Assembly (NCBI RefSeq): GCF_000716545.1
Contig: NZ_JNWZ01000050.1
Coordinates: 25,227-89,226 of the forward strand
Reading direction: 5' to 3'
Length of the DNA stretch: 64,000 bases
Origin: Kitasatospora phosalacinea
GTDB lineage: Bacteria; Actinomycetota; Actinomycetes; Streptomycetales; Streptomycetaceae
The notes under the pieces are model-generated. The model had not been told where the DNA came from. It did not search any database and worked only from the letters and a program-made list of their open reading frames with translations. Shown piece by piece: positions 1 to 8,443 of this stretch (positions are counted from its first letter, which is position 1; every line of letters begins with the position of its first letter). The translations under genes and the position numbers were made by a program.

Positions 1-631
1 CCTGCTGCACGGCACCGCCGACCCCGCCTTCCAAGCCGCGCCGCGCGCCACCGCCGCCTACGACCAGGGCGACGACCGCTACGGCCACGACCCGGTGAAG
101 GCCAGGCAGTTGCTCACCGAGGCCGGCTACCCGAACGGGTTCTCCACCTCCGTGACGGTGCCCACCGGCGGCTCCGGCAACCTGCTGCCGGTGCCGATCA
201 CCGAGGCCCTGCAGCGCGACCTGGCCGCCGTCGGCATCAAGGTGGAGATCCGCACCACCGACTGGACCACCCTGATCGGCGCCGAGGCCAAGGGCGAGGT
301 CGCGCTCGGCTCCGACGCCATCGCCCAGTCCACCACGCTGTTCCAGTCCGAGGCGCTGCTGCCGCTGTTCCTCGGTTCCAAGAGCCCGTTCTGGACCGGC
401 CACTACGCCAACGCCAAGGTCGACGAACTGATCTCCACCGCCGCCGCCAACCCCGACCGGACGGCCCGGCAGGCCGCCTACCGCACCGCGCTGCGCCAGG
501 TCACCGAGGACGCGCCCTGGCTGTTCGTGGTCAACGACCGCAACCCGCGCGCCCTCGCGCCCAGCGTGCACGGAGCCGTCCAGCCGCAGTCCTGGTTCCT
601 CGACCTCACCACCGTGTCGGTCGGCAAGTGA
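1..631 (+). CDS. ABC transporter substrate-binding protein, C-terminal part
   Basis: Partial gene: the frame is open from base 2 and its start lies outside the window. About 209 residues remain. They read like the C-terminal lobe of the extracytoplasmic solute-binding family 5 (peptide/nickel/opine binding): a KARQLLTEAGYPNGF segment near the beginning, typical of this family just before the last beta sheet, then a central EALQRDLAAVGIKVEIR segment, a VDELI helix, and an AYRTALRQVTEDAPWLFVVN stretch close to the end. Such proteins capture a ligand outside the membrane and hand it to an ABC permease. Two LLM-type flavin oxidoreductases follow on the same strand, the first after 34 bases, so the ligand may be a small compound that these enzymes then oxidise. 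That link is inference; the ligand cannot be read from this fragment. Confidence 0.85.
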   Translation, partial: LLHGTADPAFQAAPRATAAYDQGDDRYGHDPVKARQLLTEAGYPNGFSTSVTVPTGGSGNLLPVPITEALQRDLAAVGIKVEIRTTDWTTLIGAEAKGEVALGSDAIAQSTTLFQSEALLPLFLGSKSPFWTGHYANAKVDELISTAAANPDRTARQAAYRTALRQVTEDAPWLFVVNDRNPRALAPSVHGAVQPQSWFLDLTTVSVGK

Positions 632-665
632 CGCCCCGCCCGCAGGCCGACCCGAAAGGCCCCCG

Positions 666-1691
666 ATGAGCACCGCCCACCAGCCCGCCGCCCACCAGCC
701 CGCCGCGCCGCCCGCCTGGGGCATCACCCTGCCGCTGCCCGGACTGACCATCGACCGGCACCGCTTCCTGGTCGAACGGCTCCCCGACCTCGGCTACGGC
801 GACGTGTGGAGCGCCGAGGGCGGCGGCACCGACGCCTTCACCCCGCTGGCCGCCACCGCCGCCTGGGCGCCGCACCTGCGGATCGCCACCGGCATCGTGC
901 CGGTGCACACCCGCGGGCCCGCCGTGCTCGCCCAGACCGCCGCCACGCTCGCCCAACTCTCCTCCGGCGGCCTCCTGCTGGGCATCGGCGCGTCCGTGCC
1001 CGCGCACGTCACCGACATCAACGGCATCCCGTTCGACGAGCCCTTCAAGCGCACCCGGGACGTGCTGCGCTTCCTCACCGCCGCGCTGCGCGGCGAGCAC
1101 GTCGCCGGCGACTTCGACACCTTCTCGATCACCGGCTACCGGCTGCCCCACCCGCCCGTCGACCCGGTCAAGGTCATCCTGGGCGCGCTGCGCCCCGGCA
1201 TGCTCCGGCTCGGCTTCACCGAGGGCGACGGCGCCATCACCAACCTGCTGCGCGCCCAGGACCTGCCCAAGGTGCTGGACGCGGTCGGCCCGCAGCCGCC
1301 CGGCAAGGAACTCGTCGTCAAGGTGTTCGTCTGCCCCACCGAGGACACCGCGTACGCGCACCGCGCCAGCCGGCCCTTCCTGGCCTGGATCCTCAACCGC
1401 GAGCCCTACCGCAAGTTCCACCAGTGGCTCGGCAACGGCGAGTTGCTCGCCGAGACGCACAAGCGCTGGGCCGACGGCGACCACGAGGGCGCCCAGCGCG
1501 CGCTGCCCGACGAGGTGGTCGACGCGCTGTTCCTGCACGGCTCCCCCGAGGAGTGCCGCGAACAGATCCTGCGCTACCAGCAGCCCGGCGTCACCGCCAT
1601 CCAGCTGTACGTCTCGCTGCCGCCCGAGGTGTTCACCAGCCGCACCCGGCTGCTCGACACCCTCGCCCGGCTCGGACCCGCCGCCCGATGA
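666..1691 (+). CDS. LLM class flavin-dependent oxidoreductase
   Basis: A 341-residue TIM-barrel protein of the luciferase-like monooxygenase (bacterial luciferase/F420-dependent reductase) superfamily. Seen: WGITLPLPG at the first strand, LGYGDVWSAE, a LAATAAWAPHLRIATGIVP block and LAQLSSGGLLLGIGAS, the usual succession of the family; GSPEECREQILRYQQPGVTAIQLYV near the end matches the terminal barrel strands. The ATG at 666 is preceded by a GAAAGG ribosome site. Members use FMNH2 or F420 to oxidise or reduce small organic substrates; which cofactor applies here is not clear. The gene lies just downstream of an ABC binding-protein gene and upstream of a second LLM gene, which suggests a small uptake-and-oxidation operon, although a strong stem-loop separates the two LLM genes. 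Confidence 0.85.
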   Translation: MSTAHQPAAHQPAAPPAWGITLPLPGLTIDRHRFLVERLPDLGYGDVWSAEGGGTDAFTPLAATAAWAPHLRIATGIVPVHTRGPAVLAQTAATLAQLSSGGLLLGIGASVPAHVTDINGIPFDEPFKRTRDVLRFLTAALRGEHVAGDFDTFSITGYRLPHPPVDPVKVILGALRPGMLRLGFTEGDGAITNLLRAQDLPKVLDAVGPQPPGKELVVKVFVCPTEDTAYAHRASRPFLAWILNREPYRKFHQWLGNGELLAETHKRWADGDHEGAQRALPDEVVDALFLHGSPEECREQILRYQQPGVTAIQLYVSLPPEVFTSRTRLLDTLARLGPAAR

Positions 1692-1713
1692 GCTGCCCCG
1701 GCAACTGTCCCAC

Positions 1714-1742
1714 GGCGGGCCGCCGTTCACCGGCGGCCCGCC
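1714..1742 (+). terminator. Stem-loop between the two LLM genes
   Basis: A perfect 12-bp stem (GGCGGGCCGCCG paired with CGGCGGCCCGCC) with loop TTCAC begins 22 bases after the stop of the upstream gene. There is no T run, as is usual for high-GC terminators. It may end or attenuate transcription before the second LLM gene, which begins at 1774. Confidence 0.5.
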
Positions 1743-1773
1743 CACCACCCGACGACCGCACCGGAGTTGACCC

Positions 1774-2859
1774 ATGGAGCTCGAACTGCGCGGTGGCGTC
1801 CGCGCCGCCCCCGTGGCCGGCCGCACCCCCGCCGAACGCCAGGCCCTGCGCTGGGCCCCCGACCCGCGCGAACGCACCGCCGACCCCGCCCACATCGCCC
1901 GCACCGCACGGGAGTTGGAAGAGGACGGACTCGACTCCGCACTCGTCGTCCAGTCCTCCTCCTGGCCCGACCCGTGGGCCGTCGCCGGCTGGGCGCTGGC
2001 CGCCACCACCCGGCTGCGGATCGCCGCCGCCCACCGCATCGGCACCACCTCGCCCACCGCCGCCGCCCGCACCCTCGCCACCCTCGACCGGCTCTCCGGC
2101 GGCCGGATCAGCGCCCACCTGATCATCGGCTCCAGCGACGCCGACGTCGCCCGCGACGGCGACACCCTCCCCAAGGCCGAACGCTACCGCCGCGCCGACG
2201 AGTACCTCTCGCTGCTCACCCGCTACCTCGCCGCCGAGGAGGACCTCGACCACCACGGCGAGTACTACACCGTCCGCGCCGCCCGCAGCGGCCTGCGCCC
2301 GGCCCCCGGCGGCGAACTGCTCTCCTTCGGCGGCTCCTCCCCGGCCGGCGTCGACCTCGCCGCCCGCTACGCCCAGGTCTACGCCGTCCCGCCCCGCCCG
2401 CTGCCCGACACCCGGCTGCGGATCGCCGAAGTCCGCGCCGCCGCCGCCCGGCACGGCCGCACCCTGCGGATCTGGCGGCACGTCACCGTCGTCCTCGCCG
2501 ACACCGACAGCGCCGCCCAGCAGCACCTGCGCCGCCTGCGCCGCGACGCCCTGCGCCTCACCTCGGGCCCCGACGCCGCCCGCCACCTGGACGCCGTCGC
2601 CCTCGACCGGGACCGCGAGCGCGGCACCGCCGACCCCGCCGCCGCCCAGGCCCAGGTCGCCGCCTACGTCCGCCGCTCGCTCGCCGGCGCGTACACCGGC
2701 TCCCCGGACACCGTCGCCGCCCGGATCGCCCTGCTGCGCTCCGCCGGCGTCGACATCGTCCAACTCGACCTCCCGGTCGAGACCGACCACGACCGCGCCC
2801 TGCGCCGGGCCCTGGTCGCCCGGCTCCGCGACCCCCTCCCGCCGCGCCGCGCCTGGTGA
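1774..2859 (+). CDS. LLM class flavin-dependent oxidoreductase (SsuD/nitrilotriacetate monooxygenase type)
   Basis: A 361-residue luciferase-like monooxygenase. Seen: an N-terminal substrate-loop region with WAPDPRERTADPAHIARTARELEEDGLDSALVVQ, then TTRLRIAAAHRIGTTSPTAAARTLATLDRLSGGRI, the strongly conserved region of alkanesulfonate-monooxygenase-like proteins, followed by YRRADEYLSLLTRYL and LLSFGGSSPAGVDLAARYAQVYAV. The last part has AYTGSPDTVAARIALLRSAGVDIVQLDLP. By family knowledge such enzymes use reduced flavin and oxygen to cleave sulfonates or to hydroxylate small compounds. It is paralogous in fold, not close in sequence, to the preceding gene. The ATG at 1774 follows a weak CGGAG-type ribosome site. 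Its stop is only 20 bases from the stop of the convergent ArsR-type gene. Confidence 0.85.
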   Translation: MELELRGGVRAAPVAGRTPAERQALRWAPDPRERTADPAHIARTARELEEDGLDSALVVQSSSWPDPWAVAGWALAATTRLRIAAAHRIGTTSPTAAARTLATLDRLSGGRISAHLIIGSSDADVARDGDTLPKAERYRRADEYLSLLTRYLAAEEDLDHHGEYYTVRAARSGLRPAPGGELLSFGGSSPAGVDLAARYAQVYAVPPRPLPDTRLRIAEVRAAAARHGRTLRIWRHVTVVLADTDSAAQQHLRRLRRDALRLTSGPDAARHLDAVALDRDRERGTADPAAAQAQVAAYVRRSLAGAYTGSPDTVAARIALLRSAGVDIVQLDLPVETDHDRALRRALVARLRDPLPPRRAW

Positions 2860-2879
2860 CGGCCGCGCCCGCGACGGTG

Positions 2880-3401
2880 TCAGCCGGGCAGCAGCGGCAG
2901 CACCCGGGCCGCGACGGCGTACGGCACGGCCCCCGGCGGGGGCGGGGTGCGGCGGGCGTAGCGGGCGAACAACTCCCTCACCCCGGCGTCCAGTTCACCG
3001 GCCTCGGCGGGCGTGAGGTGCAGGACGGCGGCGAACGGCTCGGCGGTGACCGCCCTCTCCGGCTCCGGCCGGGTCTCCGTCCCCGGCTCCGGCTGCGGGC
3101 CCGGTCGTGCCTCCGGTCGTGCCTCCGGTCGTGCCTCCGGGACGACGGGAGACCCCCAGCGCAGCCGCCAGGGCCGGGCCCGTCCGCCGACCCCGGGGAC
3201 CTCCTCCACCAGTCCGTAGCGGGCGAGTTGGCGCAGGTGGAACGAGCACAGCCCGGAGCTGAGGCCGAGCCGGGCGGCCGCCCCGGTCGCGGTGGCGGTG
3301 CCCGCCTCGGCCAGCAGGTCCAGCAGGGCGAGGCGGACGGGGTGCTCGGGCAGGGTGCGCCGGGGGGCGCCGGTCCCGGTCTCTTCGGTCTCTTCGGTCA
3401 C
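2880..3401 (-). CDS. ArsR/winged-helix transcriptional regulator
   Basis: A regulator of about 173 residues. The first 80 hold a winged helix-turn-helix: HPVRLALLDLLAEAGTATAT, then AARLGLSSGLCSFHLRQLARYGLVEE, the recognition-helix pattern of ArsR-like proteins. A PEAR-repeat linker (12-bp tandem repeats at 3102-3137) joins it to a C-terminal part with FAAVLHLTPAEAGELDAGVRELFARYA, seen in many Streptomyces regulators of this kind. I place the start at the GTG at 3401; an ATG at 3413 is also in frame, but it lies inside the paired operator boxes and neither has a good ribosome site, so a leaderless mRNA is possible. It is divergent from peptide deformylase and likely represses both genes through the shared boxes. 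Confidence 0.75.
   Translation of the reverse strand: MTEETEETGTGAPRRTLPEHPVRLALLDLLAEAGTATATGAAARLGLSSGLCSFHLRQLARYGLVEEVPGVGGRARPWRLRWGSPVVPEARPEARPEARPGPQPEPGTETRPEPERAVTAEPFAAVLHLTPAEAGELDAGVRELFARYARRTPPPPGAVPYAVAARVLPLLPG
3102..3137. repeat. Three 12-bp tandem repeats inside the ArsR-type gene
   Basis: CGGTCGTGCCTC is repeated three times in tandem. On the minus strand it encodes the (PEAR)n linker between the winged helix and the C-terminal part of the regulator. In-frame repeat number could vary between strains. Confidence 0.8.
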
Positions 3402-3426
3402 TTTGCAAAGCATGCTACTTTGCAAA
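3400..3426. promoter_or_regulatory. Paired operator boxes ACTTTGCAAA between ArsR-type gene and def
   Basis: ACTTTGCAAA occurs at 3400-3409 and again at 3417-3426, 17 bases apart; each contains the palindrome TTTGCAAA. The boxes sit at the start of the regulator gene and about 50-75 bases upstream of the deformylase start, where they could control both divergent promoters. The ArsR-type product is the obvious candidate to bind them (inference). Confidence 0.7.
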
Positions 3427-3477
3427 TCCCCTGACAAGCCGTCAGCCGCACCGACACCCGAAAGGGGCCCCCTCGCC

Positions 3478-4122
3478 ATGGCAGACACCCCGCCCGACCG
3501 CCGGACCCGCGTCCAGGGGCGGCCCGTCGACGCGTTCCCGGCGCTCGCCCCCGAGACCGAACGCGGCACGGTCCGCCGGATCACCGTCGTCGGGGAGGAG
3601 GTCCTGCACCGCCCCTGCCGCCCCGTCACCGCCTTCGGCACCCCCGAACTCGCCCGGCTGATCGACGACATGTTCGCCACCAACCACACCGCCGAGGGCG
3701 CCGGACTGGCCGCCAACCAGGTCGGCGCCGACCTCCGCCTGTTCGTCTGGGACATCACCGACGACTGGGGCGTGCGCCACGTCGGCCACATCGCCAACCC
3801 CGTGCTGGACGAGACCCCGCCCGCCGCCCGCCGCCTCCTGGAGGAACCGGAGGGCTGCCTCTCCGTCCCCGGCCCCTACCGCCCCCTCGCCCGCCCCGAC
3901 CACGCCGTCGTCCGCGGCCTCGACCGGCACGGCGACCCCCTGGTCATCGAGGGCCACGGCTACTTCGCCCGCTGCCTCCAGCACGAGAGCGACCACCTCG
4001 ACGGCCGCCTCTACCTCGACCGCCTCCCCGCCCGCGCCCGCAGGTCCGCCCTCCGCGAGATGGCCGACCGCCAGGAGGAGGTCTTCGCCCGCCGCGCCGC
4101 CAACGCCGCCCGCCTCGGCTGA
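3478..4122 (+). CDS. def: Peptide deformylase
   Basis: A 214-residue peptide deformylase, the Fe/Zn enzyme that removes the N-formyl group from nascent proteins. All three family motifs are present: GAGLAANQ (residues 74-81), EGCLS (125-129, with the metal-binding Cys127) and HESDH (169-173, two metal-binding His and the catalytic Glu). The N-terminal extension of about 30 residues and the C-terminal Arg/Ala-rich helix are typical of actinobacterial paralogues. The ATG at 3478 has an AAAGGGG ribosome site 10 bases upstream. Actinomycetes usually have several def genes; control by a divergent ArsR-type regulator suggests this is a conditional paralogue rather than the housekeeping copy. It converges with the LysR gene at 4280. 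Confidence 0.95.
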   Translation: MADTPPDRRTRVQGRPVDAFPALAPETERGTVRRITVVGEEVLHRPCRPVTAFGTPELARLIDDMFATNHTAEGAGLAANQVGADLRLFVWDITDDWGVRHVGHIANPVLDETPPAARRLLEEPEGCLSVPGPYRPLARPDHAVVRGLDRHGDPLVIEGHGYFARCLQHESDHLDGRLYLDRLPARARRSALREMADRQEEVFARRAANAARLG

Positions 4123-4130
4123 GCCGCTGA

Positions 4131-4168
4131 GCCGGTGAGCTGCGGGACGGCCGGTGAGCCGCGGGACG
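4131..4168. repeat. 19-bp tandem direct repeat after def
   Basis: Two adjacent copies of GCCGGTGAGCYGCGGGACG (4131-4149 and 4150-4168) differ at one base. They lie between the convergent def and LysR genes. No function is evident. Confidence 0.7.
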
Positions 4169-4279
4169 GCCGGAGCCCGGGGAGGGCGGGAGGGCTCCGC
4201 CGCGGCCCGCCGGGCCCGACCGCCCGCCCGGTGCCGGTGGAGCGGGGGACCCCCGGTGCGCCGGAATCCGGCCGGTGGC

Positions 4280-5203
4280 TCACACCGGCGCCGCTGTCCG
4301 CAGGACCCCCCGCGCCGCCCCCCGCGCCGCCGCGCGGGCCGCGCCCGCGAAGGCCGCCAGGGCGCCGGTGGTGTTCCCGGCGCGCCGGACCAGGCCGTAG
4401 CCGACCGGCTCCGCGTCGGCGACGGGAACGTACGCGACGCCGGGCCGGGCGAAGTAGGTCGCCGTGTGCGCGGCGGTGAGGAGGGCGCCCCGGCCGCCCG
4501 CGACCAGTACCAGCGCCTCCTGCATCTGGGTCACGGAGGGGCCGGGGGCGATGGGCCTGCCGCTCGGGGTGCGGGTGGGGGCGTGCTGCTCCCGCCGGTA
4601 GTCGGGCAGCTCGCCCTCGACCGTGAGCAGGGGGACGCCGGCGAGGTCCTCCAGCGAGACGCTGCCGCGGACGGCGAGCGGGTGCGCGGACGGTACGGCG
4701 AGGACGCGCTCCTCGGTGAGGAGGGGCGGGCCGCCGTCCAGGTCGTCCTCCCGGACCGGGAGCTCCTGCAACTGGACGTCGAACTCGCCGTCGCGCAGCC
4801 GCCCGTACGGATCGGCCATCGGCACCTCGCAGATCTCCACCGCGAGACCGGGGTGGCTGCCCCGGAGCGCCTCCGTCACCTTCATCACGAACTCGCCGGT
4901 GAGCGGGTTGGAGAATCCGACGTGCAGGACCGCGTCGATGCCGCGCGCGGTGGCGACGGCGCGCGCCAGAGCGGCGTCCATCGCGCGGTGGTGCGGTTCG
5001 AGGTCGGTGCGCAGCCGGCGGCCGATCGCCGAGATGGTGACGCGGCGGCTGGTGCGGACGAACAGCGGGGCCCCGACCCGCCGTTCGAGGCGCTGGATCA
5101 GCTGGCTGACCCGGGCGCGGGAGAGCCCCATCCGCTCGGCGGTGCGGCCGAAGTGCAGCTCTTCGGCAAGCAGGAGGAAGCACTCGACCTCGTCGCGTTC
5201 CAT
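4280..5203 (-). CDS. LysR family transcriptional regulator
   Basis: A 307-residue LysR-type regulator. The N-terminal 60 residues form the helix-turn-helix: VECFLLLAEELHFGRTAERMGLSRARVSQLIQRLERRVGAPLF, with RTSRRVTISAIGRRL after it. The rest is the effector-binding domain: VLHVGFSNPLTGEFVMKVTEALRGSHPGLAVEI begins the first subdomain and VPVADAEPVGYGLVRR lies near the end. The ATG at 5203 is preceded by a strong GGGGGAACC ribosome site, so a longer frame reaching 5518 is not used. It is divergent from an MFS exporter gene and is the likely regulator of that gene, responding to an exported compound (inference from arrangement). Confidence 0.9.
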   Translation of the reverse strand: MERDEVECFLLLAEELHFGRTAERMGLSRARVSQLIQRLERRVGAPLFVRTSRRVTISAIGRRLRTDLEPHHRAMDAALARAVATARGIDAVLHVGFSNPLTGEFVMKVTEALRGSHPGLAVEICEVPMADPYGRLRDGEFDVQLQELPVREDDLDGGPPLLTEERVLAVPSAHPLAVRGSVSLEDLAGVPLLTVEGELPDYRREQHAPTRTPSGRPIAPGPSVTQMQEALVLVAGGRGALLTAAHTATYFARPGVAYVPVADAEPVGYGLVRRAGNTTGALAAFAGAARAAARGAARGVLRTAAPV

Positions 5204-5240
5204 CGGTTCCCCCGGGTGAGCCGGATCGGTAAGCCCCGTT

Positions 5241-5270
5241 GAACGAACGTCCAGGTCTTCGCCGTTGTTC
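5241..5270. promoter_or_regulatory. Imperfect inverted repeat between LysR and MFS genes
   Basis: GAACGAACG (5241-5249) and CGTTGTTC (5263-5270) are inverted copies with one base of difference, separated by 13 bases. They lie in the divergent spacer, the expected place for a LysR operator. The match is short, so this is a weak candidate. Confidence 0.3.
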
Positions 5271-5360
5271 CGCCCGCGCGTCCTGGCCGAAGGTGAACGA
5301 GCCGCCGCCCAGCGGGCGGCACACCTCCTTCCCCCGCCCACAGCCAGGAGTCGACCTGTC

Positions 5361-6803
5361 ATGAGTACGACCAAGGCGGCAGCCGCCGCGTTCAGCGCCC
5401 GGGAGTGGGGCGTGCTGCTCGTCCTGTGCGGCGCGATCTTCCTCGAGGGCATCGACGTCGCCATGCTGAACGTGGCGATGCCCGCCATCCGCGCGGACCT
5501 CGGCCTGTCCACCGGCACGCTGCAGTGGGTGATGAGCGCGTACGTCCTCGGCTACGGCGGCTTCATGCTGGTCGGCGGCCGGGCGGCGGACCTCTTCGGA
5601 CGGCGCCGGATGTTCGTGGGCTGGCTCGCGGTGTTCCTGGTCTTCTCCGGACTCGGCGGACTGGCCTCGGAGGGCTGGCAGTTGATCGCCGCCCGGTTCG
5701 TGACCGGTGCCGCGGCGGCCTTCACGACCCCGGCCGGGCTCTCCGTCATCACCACCGGCTTCGCGGAGGGCCCGCGCCGCAACAAGGCCCTGCTCTTCTA
5801 CTCCGGTACGGCCGCCGGCGGGTTCTCGATCGGCCTGGTCGCGGGCGGACTGCTCGCCTCGGTCGACTGGCGGTGGGTGTTCTTCGCGCCGGTGGTCCTC
5901 TCGGCGCTGGTCCTGGTCGGTGCGCTGGTCTCCGTACCGAAGTCGCCGCGGCCCGACCGGACCGGGCGGGGCCTCGACCTGGCCGGCGGCCTGACCGCCA
6001 CCGCGGCCGTCCTGCTCCTGGTCCTGGGCGTGGAGCGGGTGGGCCACGCCTCGCCCGCCTCGACCGTCGTCACGCTGGGCGCGGGCCTGGCCTCCCTCGC
6101 CGCGTTCGTCGCCGTCGAACGCCGTACGGCCGCGCCCCTGGTCCGGCTCGGCATCTTCCGCAGCGCCGCCCTGGTGCGGGCCAACGTCGCCGGTCTGCTC
6201 TTCGCCGCCGGGTTCTTCGGCTTCCAGTTCCTGGTCGTCCTCTACCTCCAGGAACTGCGCGGCTGGTCCGCCCTGGAGACCAGCTTCGCGATGATCGTCG
6301 TCGGTGTCGACGCGGTCCTCTCGCCGACCGTCGTCCCCAAGTTGGTCGACCGCTTCGGCAACGCCCGCCTGATCTTCGGCGGCCTGGTCCTCGCCTCCCT
6401 CGCGTACGCGCTCTTCCTGCCGCTCGGCGCCGACTGGACCTACCTCGCGATGCTCCCGAGCCTGCTGCTGCTCGGTGTCGCCTTCGCCCTGACGTACGGT
6501 CCGCTGACCATCGTCGCGACGGAGGGGGTCGAGGAGGAGGAACAGGGGCTGGCCGGCGGGCTCCTCTACACCGCGTTCCAGTTCGGCGCGGCACTCGGCC
6601 TCTCGGGGGCGGCCGCGGTCGACGTCGCGGCCACCGCGTCGGATTCGGCCGCCGCGCGCCTCGACGGGTACCAGGCCGCGCTGTGGGTGCCGCTCGCCGC
6701 GGCACTGGGCGCGGCGCTGGTCAGCGCCTTCGGAGTGCGGTCGGGCCGGGGCCGCGCGGTCCGGGAGCCCGATCCCTCGCCCGAGCTCACCACCGCCGGG
6801 TGA
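5361..6803 (+). CDS. MFS transporter, DHA2 (14-helix) type
   Basis: A 480-residue drug:proton antiporter-like protein of the major facilitator superfamily. The first helix carries the DHA2 signature region IDVAMLNVAMP (residues 31-41), and the loop between helices 2 and 3 carries motif A, GGRAADLFGRRR (72-83). Further on, FVTGAAAAFTTPAGLSVI and VAGGLLASVDWRWVFFAPV match motifs B and C of exporters of the EmrB/QacA group. Hydrophobic segments continue to residue 460, consistent with 14 helices. Such proteins export drugs or secondary metabolites. The ATG at 5361 has a CAGGAG ribosome site. It is divergent from a LysR gene, which likely controls it. The substrate is unknown. Confidence 0.92.
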   Translation: MSTTKAAAAAFSAREWGVLLVLCGAIFLEGIDVAMLNVAMPAIRADLGLSTGTLQWVMSAYVLGYGGFMLVGGRAADLFGRRRMFVGWLAVFLVFSGLGGLASEGWQLIAARFVTGAAAAFTTPAGLSVITTGFAEGPRRNKALLFYSGTAAGGFSIGLVAGGLLASVDWRWVFFAPVVLSALVLVGALVSVPKSPRPDRTGRGLDLAGGLTATAAVLLLVLGVERVGHASPASTVVTLGAGLASLAAFVAVERRTAAPLVRLGIFRSAALVRANVAGLLFAAGFFGFQFLVVLYLQELRGWSALETSFAMIVVGVDAVLSPTVVPKLVDRFGNARLIFGGLVLASLAYALFLPLGADWTYLAMLPSLLLLGVAFALTYGPLTIVATEGVEEEEQGLAGGLLYTAFQFGAALGLSGAAAVDVAATASDSAAARLDGYQAALWVPLAAALGAALVSAFGVRSGRGRAVREPDPSPELTTAG

Positions 6804-6993
6804 CCCGCCGCCCCGCGCACCCGGAACCCCACCGCGACGGCTCCGGCTCCTCCCCTCCAAGGGGGGTCAGGGGCCGCCCGGGGCGACCGGTCCGGTCTCG
6901 TGGGCCAGGCGGTTCGGCCTCCGCGGGCGGTGGGACGCGAGGCCGCCGGTAGTCTCGGCGCCGGACGGACCACCGACCGGGAGGGGAAGCGCC

Positions 6994-7872
6994 GTGACCG
7001 TCGCCGAACACGAACTGACCACCCCCTGGGAGGGCGTCCTGATGGAACCGGACGCCGGCAGCGGCACGGGCGTCCTCGTCCTGGCCGGATCGAGCGGCCG
7101 GGTGGAGCGCCGGCGGGCGAGGCTGCTCGCCGAACAGGGCCACCTCGCCCTGGCCGTGCGCTGGTTCGGCGGGCCGGGGCAGCCGCCCGGCATCTGCGAG
7201 GTGCCGCTGGAGACGTTCGTCCGGGCCGTCGACCTGCTGCGCTCCCACGGCGCGGAGCGCGTCGCCCTGCTCGGCACGTCGAAGGGCGCGGAGGCCGCGC
7301 TGCTCACCGCCGTCCACGAGCCGCGCGTCGACGCGGTGGTCGCCCTCTCCCCGACCTCGCTGGTCTGGTGCAACGTGGGGCCGGGCCGCGACGGGCGGCA
7401 CCGGCCCTGGAGGTCCTCGTGGACCTGGCGGGGCGAGCCGCTGCCCTTCGTGCCGATGCACGGCGACTCCTGGGAACCCGACGGCCCGGGCGACGGCCCG
7501 GTGGCGATCCGCGGCTGGTACGAACTCAGCGAGCGGACCCACGCCCGGCGCCTGGCCGCCGCCGCGATCCCGGTGGAGCGGGCCGCCGCCGACATCCTGC
7601 TGGTGGCCGGCGGCGACGACGCGATGTGGCCCTCGCTGCCGTACGCCGAGCGGCTGGCCGCCCGCCGCCGGGCGGCCGGCGCCCCGGTCCGCCTGGTGAC
7701 CCGCGACGACGCCGGGCACCGGGTGCGCTTCCCCGGCGAAGGCCCCGCCGCCCCCTCGGAGACCTTCGCCCACGGGGGCACGGCCCGCGCCGACGCCCTG
7801 CTCGGCGAAGCGGCCTGGGGGCCGGTCCTCGACCTGCTGCACCCCGGCCGGACCGGGGCCGGCCCCGCCTGA
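6994..7872 (+). CDS. Alpha/beta hydrolase, acyl-CoA thioester hydrolase/BAAT C-terminal type
   Basis: A 292-residue alpha/beta hydrolase resembling the C-terminal domain of bile-acid-CoA:amino acid N-acyltransferase and acyl-CoA thioesterases. The nucleophile elbow is GTSKGAE (residues 94-100, Ser96), an acid lies in the LLVAGGDDAMWPS loop (Asp208/209), and His242 is in DDAGHRV. The beginning has VLVLAGSSGRVERRRARLLAEQGHLALAVRWFG, the usual first strands. The N-terminal acyltransferase domain of the eukaryotic enzymes is absent. The start is a GTG at 6994 with a GAGGGGAAG ribosome site. It stands alone between the MFS gene and a small unknown gene; its natural thioester or ester substrate cannot be named. 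Confidence 0.88.
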   Translation: MTVAEHELTTPWEGVLMEPDAGSGTGVLVLAGSSGRVERRRARLLAEQGHLALAVRWFGGPGQPPGICEVPLETFVRAVDLLRSHGAERVALLGTSKGAEAALLTAVHEPRVDAVVALSPTSLVWCNVGPGRDGRHRPWRSSWTWRGEPLPFVPMHGDSWEPDGPGDGPVAIRGWYELSERTHARRLAAAAIPVERAAADILLVAGGDDAMWPSLPYAERLAARRRAAGAPVRLVTRDDAGHRVRFPGEGPAAPSETFAHGGTARADALLGEAAWGPVLDLLHPGRTGAGPA

Positions 7873-8065
7873 CGAGCGGCCCGGCCCGGCACGACCGGGG
7901 CGGGCACGGGGCGGGGGCGGGGTGCGTTCCCGGCAGAACCGGAGACCGGTCACAACCTGCTCCCGGCGGCCTTACTGTGGGCTTGTCGTGTGATGCCGGG
8001 CGGCGGGAGCAGCGGAGTGCGGACGGGAAGTGCGGGGCCCCGGCGGGGCAGCGGAGGTGCGGGCC

Positions 8066-8371
8066 GTGGCTGAGGAGCCGAAGGCGGCGGCCCCGCGCAC
8101 CGAGGAGGAACTGCGGGCGGCCCGGGCCAGGGCGGGCGAGCTGGCCGGGGAGTTGCAGGCGCTGCTGGGCGACCGGCCCTCGACGGTCTGGACCGCCGGC
8201 GGCGCGGTGCGGGTCTCCGTGCGGCTGCGCGGGCCGCACGGCACGGACCTCGCGATGTCGGTGCTGGCCGTCCTGGGCCGGGCCGACCGGTACGGGCACC
8301 GCAAGGGGCCGGGGCGGGAGCAGCTGTGGCTGGAGATCGGGGGCGTGCCCACCGAGGACCACGAGTGGTGA
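8066..8371 (+). CDS. Small unknown protein
   Basis: A 101-residue protein that I do not recognise. The GTG at 8066 has a well-placed GGAGG eight bases upstream, which decides the start against an in-frame codon at 8030. The first 45 residues are helical and Ala/Glu/Arg-rich (EELRAARARAGELAGELQALLG); the rest looks like a small beta domain (VWTAGGAVRVSVRLRGPHGTDLAMSVLAVLG), ending in LEIGGVPTEDHEW. No signal peptide or membrane segment is seen. It converges with the sigma-factor gene, separated by a strong stem-loop. Confidence 0.65.
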   Translation: MAEEPKAAAPRTEEELRAARARAGELAGELQALLGDRPSTVWTAGGAVRVSVRLRGPHGTDLAMSVLAVLGRADRYGHRKGPGREQLWLEIGGVPTEDHEW

Positions 8372-8380
8372 CACCCGCGG

Positions 8381-8409
8381 GCCCCGGCCGGGCGCCGTCC
8401 GGCCGGGGC
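8381..8409. terminator. Bidirectional terminator hairpin
   Basis: A perfect 11-bp stem (GCCCCGGCCGG with CCGGCCGGGGC) and a 7-base loop lie between the convergent stops at 8371 and 8444. It could serve both genes. Confidence 0.55.
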
Positions 8410-8443
8410 GGGCCGGTGCGGGCCGGTGCGGGGCGGGGCGGAG

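Noticed and set aside
2880..3797. A longer ArsR-type frame starting at 3797
   Set aside because: It would run through the operator and far into the deformylase gene on the other strand; the added residues show no domain.
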